From the NCBI GenBank assembly GCA_002365865.1, contig DFAQ01000044.1, positions 1 to 47,660 of the forward strand: a DNA stretch of 47,660 bases, given 5' to 3'. Under the pieces are notes generated by a model. The model made no database searches, was not told where the DNA came from, and saw only the letters and a program-made list of their open reading frames with translations. Within the stretch, counting starts at the first letter, position 1. Each line of letters opens with the position of its first letter. The DNA is from Pelotomaculum sp. UBA3102 (GTDB lineage Bacteria; Bacillota; Desulfotomaculia; Desulfotomaculales; Pelotomaculaceae). Below are positions 40,468-47,660 of the stretch, piece by piece. The translations under genes were made by a program, and so were the position numbers.

Positions 40468-43400
40468 TTAGGGCAGCACAAAACCGGCCGTGCTGCCCCT
40501 TTCGGTGGGTTGCACTTCCAGCCTGGCGTCGATTTGTTCCTTCAGTTCCGGGACGTGAGAGATAATACCCACCAGGCGGCCGTTCTTTTGCAGGTCGATC
40601 AGTGCTCTCAGGGCAAAGTCCAGGGATTCGGGATCGAGGGAGCCGAACCCCTCGTCCACGAAAACGGTTTCCAGGTGAATTCCCCCGGAGTAGGACTGGA
40701 CCACGTCTGCCAGGCCGAGTGCCAGGGAGAGGGAGGCCAGAAAAGTTTCACCCCCGGAAAGAGTTTTTACGCTCCGGGCCGCTCCGGTGTAATTATCAAA
40801 AACCTCTAATTCCAGCCCGCCTGCGGCGTTGGCGCGGGAGCGTTCAAGGGTGCGCTGCAGGTGGTAGCGGCCGCGGCTCATCAGCTTCAGCCGTTCAGTG
40901 GCGGCTGCGGTTACGTCGTCCAGCAGCGCCCCCAGCACAAAGCGCTGGAAAGTCAGGCCGTATTTGTTTTTCCCGGCGGTCACTTCAGAGAGGCTTCCCA
41001 GCACTGCGTACCGGTGTTCTTTTTCCTGCAGGGTGCCGTGCAGGGTGCCGAGTGTGCGCAACCACCCGTCTTCTTGCTCCACCTGTGACTTGAGGAGGGT
41101 TTCCCGCTCGAGCGAGCGGTCCCGGGCGTTTTCCGCGTCTTTCAAGGCCCGGCCGAGATTTTCCAGGTCGGGTTCCACCAGCCCTGATGCCGCCATGGCG
41201 GCGCGTTTCAGCCGGTCTCCGGCGGCACTCAAGTCTTCTCCGAACTTGGTGCTGATCTGCTCCAGTTGCTTTATTTCCTCCGGCGACCTTTTTGCTGCTT
41301 CGTACGCCTGGAAATCTTTAAAACCCGCGTCTTCCAGGCGCCGCCGGAAGGAGGCTTCCCCTTCGGCCGCCTGCTTGCCGGCAGTTTCAAGCGTTTCCCG
41401 GGCTGCTTTTTCGGCACTGAGGGCCCCGGCCAGTTCCTGATTAGCCTCTGCTGCAGTTTTCCTGGCCTGTTCGTAAGCGGTTTGCAGCCGGTCGCGTTTT
41501 TGCCGGGCCCGGAACAAGGCTTTCTGCAGTGCTGACGGGTCGCGTAATTCCGGCTCGAGTGCAGATTCCCGTTCCTGAACTACCGCCAGCGCTGCTTCCG
41601 CGGCCGCAGTTGCATCCTGCAGTTTTTTTATGCCCCCGGCAACCTGTTGGTCAGCGGTTTGTTCTTTTGTTTTCAGGGTTTTCAGCTCCGCAGTGAGGGC
41701 AGAGGCCTTCTCGCCAGCCCGGCGGGCGGCGGTCATTTGCTTCCGGGCCTGCAGTACGGCAGTTTCAAGTTCCGCCAGTGGCGTTTGGGCCTTTTCCCCC
41801 AGTTCCTGCTCCAGTCCGCTGACCTTGCTGTTTATGGCCGCCAGGTCGGCGTCGGCCCGGCCCAGTTCCTCCCGGGCTTTATCCCGAGCACTTTCAAGGT
41901 TTAATAGGGCTTGCTGGCTTTTTTTCAGCTCCGGCTGCGAGGGAATTTTTTCTCTGCTTCCGGCCGGGGCCGGATGTGTTGTGGAACCGCATACCGGGCA
42001 CGGCAGTCCTTCCGCCAGGGTGCGGGCCAGGGTCGCCGCCTGGCCCCTGTACCACGCTTCTTGCAGGCGGGAAAGCGCTTCCCTGGCCTGGACGTAATTA
42101 TTTTCGGCCTGTTGGAGCCGGCGCGCGCATTTTTTCCGGCCGGTAAGCATTTGGTCCTGTTCGGCGCGTGCCGTTTCAAGGGCCTGCCTTTGCGCCCTGA
42201 TTTTTTCCGCTTCCCGGCAGGCGGTTTCCAGTGCTTCCGTCCGGGCGGCCTCTGCTGCTGCCGCGTCACGTTTCCGGGTGGTTTTTTCCAGGGACTCCCG
42301 GGTGCCGGCCAGTAACTGCCGGGCCCGGTTAAGGGCCGCTTCAGCCGTTTCAGCTTGTTTGCGGGCTGAGGCAGCTGACCGGCGGGATTCATCCAGGCCG
42401 TGGACTTTACCGGTCAGGGCGGCCAACAACGTAACTTCCCCGGCAGCCGCTTCCCGTTCCGCCTCTTTCTTTTTTTCCGCCGCCAGCTGTTTTTCCGCCC
42501 GGTCTTTTACTCTGACCGCCGCTTCCCGGGCTTTTTTCTTTGCTTCCAGGTAGCCGGAGGCATTGGTTAATGCAACCTGCATTTTTTGCCAGGAGCTTTC
42601 CGCATCCTGTAGAGCGGCTGCCCGGCGCGCCGCGGCCAGTGAAGAGCGCAGGGCTTCTATTTCAGGCGTTTTTGCTGCCAATCGGGCCAGGTTTTCTTCC
42701 GCGTCCTTTTTTTCCCGCAGTTTTTCCCGGGCCTGCTCCCCGGCGGCCAGCTGCTCCCGGGCAGTTTTAACCTGCTTTCGGGCAGCGGCAGCTTCTTTTG
42801 TGATATCGTGCAGCTGTTTTCTGCGGGCAGCATGCCGTTCCGCCAGTTCGTCCGGGCTGTTTACCCCGGCTTCCTGCAGCACCCACTTCTTCTGTTCTGC
42901 CAGCCGCTCAATTTCTTTTTTAAGCAAGTTTGCTGATTCTTTCAGAAATTCTTCAATCCGGCGGTATAATTCCGTCTGAAAGAGGGTTTCCAGTATGGCC
43001 TGGCGTTCCCTGGAATCCGCCGTCAGGAGCTTGCGGAACTGCCCCTGCGGAAGCAGCACCACCTGTCGGAACTGGCTGCTTTTAAAGCCCAGCAGCTTTT
43101 CTACGGCTTCGTTGACTTTTCTCCAGCCGCTTGCCAGGACGGTTCCTTCGTCTGCAGCGCCCGCAGCGCCGGTATGTTTCCACAGGGTAGCGCCGGCAGG
43201 CATGGAGGTGGTTCCGGTCCCCAGTTTTTTAAGCCGTTCCTGTTCCGGATTCCGCTTGATGCGGTAAACTTCAGTGCCCACGCTAAAATCAAAAATTATT
43301 TCCGTGGGTACCTCCGGACCGGCATGGTCGCTGCGCATCTGCCTGCCTTCCCGTTCCGCGCCGCTGGTGTCGCCGTAAAGGGCAAAGCACATGGCATCGA

Positions 43401-43533
43401 GAATGGTGGTTTTACCTGAGCCAGTCGGCCCGTGGATGAGGAAAAATGAACGCCCGCCCAGTTCCGTGAAGTCCAGAACCTGCTTTCCGGCAAAAGGCCC
43501 GAAGGCGCTCATAGTAAGCTTCAGGGGTTTCAT
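40468..43533 (-). CDS. sbcC: SbcC exonuclease subunit (Rad50-like ATPase)
   Basis: The 1021-residue length is typical. The N-terminal ATPase lobe has Walker A GPTGSGKTT at about residues 34-42. Long coiled-coil arms (about 180-490 and 530-830, rich in Ala, Glu, Lys, Arg) flank the zinc hook CPVCGSTTH near residue 511. The C-terminal lobe has the ABC signature KTLSGGETFLASLSLALGLA near 924 and Walker B ETVFVDEGFGSLD. With SbcD it cuts hairpins and DNA ends. It overlaps sbcD by 4 bases (ATGA). A perfect hairpin lies in its last codons. Confidence 0.95.
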   Translation of the reverse strand: MKPLKLTMSAFGPFAGKQVLDFTELGGRSFFLIHGPTGSGKTTILDAMCFALYGDTSGAEREGRQMRSDHAGPEVPTEIIFDFSVGTEVYRIKRNPEQERLKKLGTGTTSMPAGATLWKHTGAAGAADEGTVLASGWRKVNEAVEKLLGFKSSQFRQVVLLPQGQFRKLLTADSRERQAILETLFQTELYRRIEEFLKESANLLKKEIERLAEQKKWVLQEAGVNSPDELAERHAARRKQLHDITKEAAAARKQVKTAREQLAAGEQAREKLREKKDAEENLARLAAKTPEIEALRSSLAAARRAAALQDAESSWQKMQVALTNASGYLEAKKKAREAAVRVKDRAEKQLAAEKKKEAEREAAAGEVTLLAALTGKVHGLDESRRSAASARKQAETAEAALNRARQLLAGTRESLEKTTRKRDAAAAEAARTEALETACREAEKIRAQRQALETARAEQDQMLTGRKKCARRLQQAENNYVQAREALSRLQEAWYRGQAATLARTLAEGLPCPVCGSTTHPAPAGSREKIPSQPELKKSQQALLNLESARDKAREELGRADADLAAINSKVSGLEQELGEKAQTPLAELETAVLQARKQMTAARRAGEKASALTAELKTLKTKEQTADQQVAGGIKKLQDATAAAEAALAVVQERESALEPELRDPSALQKALFRARQKRDRLQTAYEQARKTAAEANQELAGALSAEKAARETLETAGKQAAEGEASFRRRLEDAGFKDFQAYEAAKRSPEEIKQLEQISTKFGEDLSAAGDRLKRAAMAASGLVEPDLENLGRALKDAENARDRSLERETLLKSQVEQEDGWLRTLGTLHGTLQEKEHRYAVLGSLSEVTAGKNKYGLTFQRFVLGALLDDVTAAATERLKLMSRGRYHLQRTLERSRANAAGGLELEVFDNYTGAARSVKTLSGGETFLASLSLALGLADVVQSYSGGIHLETVFVDEGFGSLDPESLDFALRALIDLQKNGRLVGIISHVPELKEQIDARLEVQPTERGSTAGFVLP
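40471..40498 (-). terminator. Hairpin in the last codons of sbcC, probable terminator
   Basis: GGGCAGCAC (40498-40490 on the minus strand) pairs perfectly with GTGCTGCCC (40479-40471), followed by TAAACTTAAAATAAAG. The stop codon is immediately after the stem. The T content is modest, so termination strength is uncertain. Confidence 0.5.
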
Positions 43534-44684
43534 GCGGATACCTCCCGTTCCTTGCGGTAAAGTTCTTCTACTGTTACAGCAAAAGTGCGGGCCTGTTCTG
43601 CAGAGAGGGCGGTGCCGGTTACCTGCTCGAAGAACGAGGCGAATAAATCCGTCTCGCTCAGGCGGCGGTGTTCGCCGGACAGGCCCGGTAATTCCCCGCC
43701 GGCGGCCAGGTGCGGCCGGTTGATGTGCAAAACGTTGGGATAGACTTCGCGCAGCCGGCCGATGGCATCGTAAACGGCCCCCGTATCCTTCAGGGTTACC
43801 ATGAGGTAATCATGCCTGTTTTCCCCGTTTTGCGGGCCGGCCAGTATTTCATCCAGGTATCCCTCCAGGCAGCGCACGTCACGTTGCGGTGTGAGCGGCA
43901 CCGTTTCCACCCCGGTCCTGCCGGTGTGGTCCATTTCCACCAGGGTAACGGATTTATGGTGAGGAGCCTCAGAAAAAGAATATTTCAGAAGGGAACCGGC
44001 ATAGCGTACATGTGGGGCTCCGGTTTGCTGGGGCTTGTGCAGGTGACCCAGGGCCGTATAGTGAAAGGGTTGGAAACAGGAAACATTGACGGTACCGCTC
44101 CCGCCGACGGTAAGGTAGCGCTCCGATTCACACTCTTCGCCGCCGGCAACAAAAGCGTGGGCCAAGGCCACGGCACGGGTCCCGTGCGGAACCTGCCGTG
44201 CCAGGTGGTGTACCAGGTAACGCATGGCGCGGTCGTGCCCGGTTGCCTCCGGTGCGGGCAGCCTGTGCCGCACTACCGGGGGGTCAGCGTAGGGGAGGGG
44301 GCAAAAATAAACCGGACCGCAGTCGTCGTAAAGGACGATGGGAGCCAGGTTTTTACCCGGCAGGCCGGCCAGGTGGAGTCCCTGGCGGGACAGCAGTCCG
44401 GCGCCGAATCCCAGCCGCTCGGGGCTGTCGTGGTTGCCGGCAATTAAAATTACCGGAACCCGGTGGTCAATAAGAATACGGGACAGTGTATCGTCCAGGA
44501 GTTGTACTGCCTCGGTGGGGGGCACGGAGCGGTCGTAAACGTCTCCGGCGATTAAAACGGCGTCGGGCTTGGTGTCGCCTACCAGTTTGATGAATTGTTC
44601 CAGGACGTAGGCCTGGTCGGTAGTGAGGTGGATACCATGAAAAATTCTTCCCAGGTGCCAGTCGGAGGTGTGTAAAAACCTCAT
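43530..44684 (-). CDS. sbcD: SbcD nuclease subunit (Mre11-like)
   Basis: This 384-residue metallophosphoesterase has the five phosphodiesterase motifs: HTSDWHLGR (5-13), LIAGDVYDRSVPP (about 44-56), LIAGNHDSPERLGFG (about 79-93), a central LAHAFV, and YTALGHLHKPQ near 210. A C-terminal capping domain follows (about 280-384). It is the Mn2+-dependent nuclease of the SbcCD complex. AGGAGG lies 6 bases before ATG 44684. It is the first gene of the sbcDC operon. Confidence 0.95.
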   Translation of the reverse strand: MRFLHTSDWHLGRIFHGIHLTTDQAYVLEQFIKLVGDTKPDAVLIAGDVYDRSVPPTEAVQLLDDTLSRILIDHRVPVILIAGNHDSPERLGFGAGLLSRQGLHLAGLPGKNLAPIVLYDDCGPVYFCPLPYADPPVVRHRLPAPEATGHDRAMRYLVHHLARQVPHGTRAVALAHAFVAGGEECESERYLTVGGSGTVNVSCFQPFHYTALGHLHKPQQTGAPHVRYAGSLLKYSFSEAPHHKSVTLVEMDHTGRTGVETVPLTPQRDVRCLEGYLDEILAGPQNGENRHDYLMVTLKDTGAVYDAIGRLREVYPNVLHINRPHLAAGGELPGLSGEHRRLSETDLFASFFEQVTGTALSAEQARTFAVTVEELYRKEREVSA

Positions 44685-44848
44685 CTTATTCCTCCTGAGG
44701 GATATTTTTTTACAAATATAAATAATATTTCCCGGTGCACCTGGTTTTTTCCTTTTATTTTAAAAACATTTCCGGTTTTGAGTTTTAATTCAGGTAATTT
44801 TTTTATTAAAATAGTGATGGGATTAGATGAGCCGGCGGAGGGTAAATC

Positions 44849-45145
44849 ATGTTACAGGATTATTCAAAATATTTAACTTGCGGACATTGCGGTTACCGGG
44901 GTTTGGGCAGGGTTCTAACCGGTTATTGCGAACGGGACGGTGAAACGGTGAAAAGTCCTTGCGGTTACCTGGCCAGGGAAGTTTCCATGCCGTGGGGAAT
45001 TGCCTATGTGCTGTCGGAGTGCGGTTCCTGCGGTGAATTGACCCTGACCGAAATATTTTGGCATGATCAGTGCTCCTCTGCGGAAGAGTATACTTACACC
45101 GTTTTATATCCGGAAAAACCCACCGGTAAAACAAGATCCAGATGA
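44849..45145 (+). CDS. Zinc-ribbon hypothetical protein
   Basis: This 98-residue protein has two CxxC pairs, CGHCGY (residues 11-16) and CGSCGEL (about 57-63), spaced like a zinc ribbon. Additional Cys residues lie at YCERDG, SPCGYL and DQCSS. Aromatic residues are frequent near the end (EIFWHDQ, EYTYTVLYP). No membrane segment is seen. GGAGGG lies about 8 bases before ATG. It is monocistronic, with its own terminator. I do not recognise the family. Confidence 0.75.
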   Translation: MLQDYSKYLTCGHCGYRGLGRVLTGYCERDGETVKSPCGYLAREVSMPWGIAYVLSECGSCGELTLTEIFWHDQCSSAEEYTYTVLYPEKPTGKTRSR

Positions 45146-45151
45146 AACAAA

Positions 45152-45178
45152 AAAACCGGGTTAAAAAAACCCGGTTTT
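45152..45178. terminator. Bidirectional terminator between convergent genes
   Basis: Perfect 11-base arms AAAACCGGGTT (45152-45162) and AACCCGGTTTT (45168-45178) flank five A. The zinc-ribbon gene ends on one side and the chemotaxis receptor gene on the other, and A/T runs lie on both flanks. Confidence 0.9.
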
Positions 45179-45217
45179 ATACTATCATTGCCAGGGAAGG
45201 GCTAAGATTCCTGGTGC

Positions 45218-47113
45218 TTATCCCGGTCCAAATCCAGGTTTATTTTCGATCATTGCCGTATTTTCAATCTTGAACCTGGCAGCCGAAGTCTGGAGCTCAT
45301 TAGCGATTTCCGCCAGGTTCTGGGCGGCACCGGATACCTGCTGAATAGCCGACGCTATTTGCTCGCTGGAAGCGGTAAGCTGCTGCGTTCCCTCGTTGGC
45401 CTGTTTAATCCCGTTAGCCACTTCCAGGACTACCGCCGTGTTCTTTTCCACCGCGTTAATGATATGTTCCAGGGCCGTGCCGACGTTGTTGACAACCTCT
45501 ACCCCGTCATGCACTTCTTGGGTACTGTCTTGCATTGCTTTGGTGGCTTCAGTTACTCCTCCCTGGATCTCTTTGATCAGGTCCGTAATTTCTTTAGTTG
45601 CGGCAGCAGACTGCTCGGCCAACTGGCGGACTTCTTCAGCCACCACGGCAAAACCACGCCCGTGTTCACCCGCGCGGGCCGCCTCAATGGCCGCGTTCAA
45701 AGCCAGCAGGTTGGTCTGGTCCGCGATCCCCGTAATGGTATTAATGATTTCACCGATCTGGTGGGACTGCTTGCCGAGCTGTTGGATCGAGCGGGAAACG
45801 TTTTCGGTACTCACGGCAATCAGGTTAATTTTGTCTACCGCGTTATGCGCTGCCTGCTGGCCTTCTTCGGCCACCTTACGCATTTGTTCCGAATCCCGGG
45901 CCGCGGCGTCGGCGTCATCAGCTTTTTGGGCTGAAGTGGCGGCTATTTCGTTGGTGGTGCTGGCCATCTCTTCCACGGTAGCGCTTACTTCTTCACTGGA
46001 AGAGGCCATTTCCTGGCTTTGTGCGGCCAGGTTATTCGCGCTTCTCTGGATCCCGGCCAGCATTTCCTTTAAATTATCGATCATTTTTTGGAAGGCGCCG
46101 GCCAGAATGCCTATTTCGTCATTTCTCCCGCCGGTGTCCATTTTTTGGGTTAAATCGCCGCCGGCCATTGCTTCGGCGGCCCGGCTCAGGTTTACCACGG
46201 GCCTGGATATATAACCGGCTATAAGCAGAGCGATGACGATCATGACCAGGATGCCGATGAAGGCTACCAGGAGGCTGGCGTTGCGGATCGCGTTCAGGGG
46301 TGCCAGGACGTTTTTAACTTCAAAGGACTGTCCGACCGACCAGTTGGCAGCGGTTAACGGGGCAAAAGCCATTATTTTTTCGACGCCCTGGAAGTTATAA
46401 GTGCCGTAGCCTTTTTCCCCGGCGCTCATTTTTTGTATGATACCGGCAAAGCGTTCGTCACCTGAGTTGAGGATATCTTTATTCCCGAGCCATTGGTCAT
46501 CGGGGTGGGCGACGGTAACCTGGTTGGAATCAAATATATAGCCGTAGCCGTACCCGTTCAACTGCATGTCCCTGACCAGGTCCTGCAGGTAGCTCAGCGC
46601 CACGCAGATGCCCACGACGCCGGTTGGGGCAGAAGCGCCGTCCCGGTATATAGGCGCCGCGATCACTATGATCAGGTTGCCGGTGGCCTTGCTGATCAAG
46701 ACGTCGGAAATGGCGGTCCGGCCCTCTCCCATCGCTTCCTGGAAGTAATCCCGGTCGGTGACATCAAACACGGTATCATTGGTTCCGTAGCCGGTGCCTT
46801 CCTCGTCCGCTGCATAGAGAAGCTCGTAATCATCGTGGTTTTGCAGCACCCGCTTTAAAACCGGCAGGTAGCGTTCCGGTTCCGCGCTCTGCACACCGGG
46901 GTGCAAGGCCAGGGTGTTGATTTCGTTAATGAGGCCCTGCAGCCAGTTGTCGACCTTTTCAGCGTTATCTGCCGCGCTGACCGCTGCGGCGTTGAATAAC
47001 TGTTCTTCCAGGGTGCCGGCCGTCCTTTTGTAGCTGACGAAGCTGGCCGTGCTTAGGACCAGGATCGTTGCAACAGCGATGATAATTGTAAGTTTTATCC
47101 GAAGGCTTTTCAG
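45218..47113 (-). CDS. Methyl-accepting chemotaxis protein with Cache sensor
   Basis: Read from CTG 47113 the protein has about 631 residues. A basic start (KSLRIK) and first membrane segment ([18 protein letters not shown], about 7-26) are followed by an extracellular double-Cache sensor (about 40-270, [32 protein letters not shown]). A second membrane segment (about 277-299), HAMP (about 300-352) and a long signalling coiled coil follow, with the hairpin tip around [20 protein letters not shown] and [16 protein letters not shown]. The frame is open to 47113, where AAGGAGG lies 7 bases upstream of CTG. The nearest TTG (46906) would lose the first membrane segment. It is a membrane receptor signalling to CheA; the ligand is unknown. 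Confidence 0.88.
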   Translation of the reverse strand: MKSLRIKLTIIIAVATILVLSTASFVSYKRTAGTLEEQLFNAAAVSAADNAEKVDNWLQGLINEINTLALHPGVQSAEPERYLPVLKRVLQNHDDYELLYAADEEGTGYGTNDTVFDVTDRDYFQEAMGEGRTAISDVLISKATGNLIIVIAAPIYRDGASAPTGVVGICVALSYLQDLVRDMQLNGYGYGYIFDSNQVTVAHPDDQWLGNKDILNSGDERFAGIIQKMSAGEKGYGTYNFQGVEKIMAFAPLTAANWSVGQSFEVKNVLAPLNAIRNASLLVAFIGILVMIVIALLIAGYISRPVVNLSRAAEAMAGGDLTQKMDTGGRNDEIGILAGAFQKMIDNLKEMLAGIQRSANNLAAQSQEMASSSEEVSATVEEMASTTNEIAATSAQKADDADAAARDSEQMRKVAEEGQQAAHNAVDKINLIAVSTENVSRSIQQLGKQSHQIGEIINTITGIADQTNLLALNAAIEAARAGEHGRGFAVVAEEVRQLAEQSAAATKEITDLIKEIQGGVTEATKAMQDSTQEVHDGVEVVNNVGTALEHIINAVEKNTAVVLEVANGIKQANEGTQQLTASSEQIASAIQQVSGAAQNLAEIANELQTSAARFKIENTAMIENKPGFGPG

Positions 47114-47660
47114 AAGAATCCCTCCTTAAATAAAGTATTGCAACTTGTCTTTAAATTGCGAGGATATAGTTCCCCACCCTCCTTCGCGGCATTTAGAAAA
47201 AGAAACAATAAAAGAAACAATAGTGGTAATAATTTTGAAATTACAGACGATTAACACTATTTAGTCATAATTCAACTAAATGGTACCATTTTCCTGCAAC
47301 TATTGACATAAGATGTTAAATTTTTTAAAAAAATAAATGTTTACCAAGGAAAACGCGAGGGAATGGCCAGAATATTTTGCCGTGATAATAATAGTTGAAT
47401 TTTTGTATAAGTTATATTAAAATAACCATGAAAAAGGTTGCGATGGATGCAGGGCCATTGAAAATAAATTCAATGGCAAGTGTGTAGAAGGTTTTAATTA
47501 ATTTTAGGATAAGACATGAAATAAGCCACGGAGGCCCACGCGTTTCTTACTGAAGACTAAAGGGTGCTGTGGTTTTATTTTTGCAAGTTTAATGCTGTAT
47601 GGGGTGAAAAGAAAAAAATAAATTTCATAGAAAGTGTTTTATCGTGATTATCGTGATTAT
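47114..47660. other. 547-base intergenic region with palindromes, right edge of window
   Basis: No convincing gene was found. Visible elements are a 14-base palindrome AAATGGTACCATTT (47278-47291) upstream of the chemotaxis receptor gene, and a perfect hairpin GCCATTGAA (47455-47463) with TTCAATGGC (47470-47478). There is also a weaker CCACGG/CTGTGG pair (about 47526-47574) and a 9-base direct repeat TCGTGATTA at the very edge (47642-47659). TTGACA at 47303-47308 has no good -10. The right part may be the leader of a gene beyond the window. Confidence 0.45.

Noticed and set aside
40510..43419. Several long plus-strand reading frames within the sbcC region
   Set aside because: They are antisense frames of a GC-rich Ala/Glu/Arg-rich coding sequence, with low-complexity translations and no ribosome binding sites.
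45218..46906. Truncated chemotaxis receptor starting at TTG 46906
   Set aside because: The open frame continues upstream for 69 codons, including a proper membrane segment, to a strong ribosome binding site.
47429..47488. Short frame ATG 47429 to TAG 47488
   Set aside because: It has no ribosome binding site and is folded into the perfect hairpin at 47455-47478, which better explains the sequence.

Overview
The window looks like a chromosomal segment of a spore-forming, anaerobic low-to-mid GC Firmicute of the Peptococcaceae/Desulfotomaculum-Pelotomaculum type. This is inferred from T-box leaders on thrS and pheS, an L20-type leader on infC-rpmI-rplT, the sporulation gene ytxC upstream of thrS, CotF-type spore coat proteins, an adenosylcobalamin-dependent ribonucleotide reductase, strong purine-rich ribosome binding sites and frequent GTG/TTG starts. 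No rRNA, tRNA, CRISPR array, transposase or prophage was found.

Layout. 1-1370: the end of a small coiled-coil protein, a TetR regulator behind a near-consensus promoter and a perfect inverted repeat, and the wreck of an ABC transporter ATPase. 1504-11267 (minus strand): an apparent operon read from 11267 downwards. It encodes a GT4 glycosyltransferase fused to a phosphomannose-isomerase cupin, a GH130 mannoside phosphorylase, a GT4 glycosyltransferase with an alpha-helical barrel tail, a 1192-residue GT2-GH130 fusion, and an MFS transporter. I read it as a mannoside or mannan synthesis and recovery system, possibly a bacterial counterpart of beta-mannan reserve carbohydrate. It is the most interesting locus here. 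11443-14158: a small unknown gene, a yybP-ykoY (Mn2+) riboswitch controlling a CaCA cation exchanger, and an HtpX-like protease.

14338-34209 is a housekeeping block on the plus strand: ytxC, T-box-thrS, leader-infC-rpmI-rplT, a Trk/Ktr regulatory subunit, a SpoU rRNA methyltransferase, T-box-pheS-pheT-zapA, an inserted AT-rich AbrB/PIN toxin-antitoxin pair, a PolX homologue, a 3-methyladenine glycosylase, a NIF3-like protein, a U32 peptidase and mutS2. The PolX homologue has lost all three polymerase aspartates but keeps its PHP nuclease. 34275-35154 (minus) holds two small coat proteins and a solo CBM25 protein. 35284-47113 holds nrdJ, a class A penicillin-binding protein, a small membrane protein, sbcCD, a zinc-ribbon protein and a methyl-accepting chemotaxis protein.

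Recurring oddities are three genes whose best start codon is non-canonical (infC AUC, the alkyladenine glycosylase AUU, the chemotaxis receptor CUG), intrinsic terminators or hairpins that include the last codons of genes, and palindromic REP-like elements next to thrS, polX and nrdJ. All assignments come from reading the sequence by eye; no database search or folding program was run.
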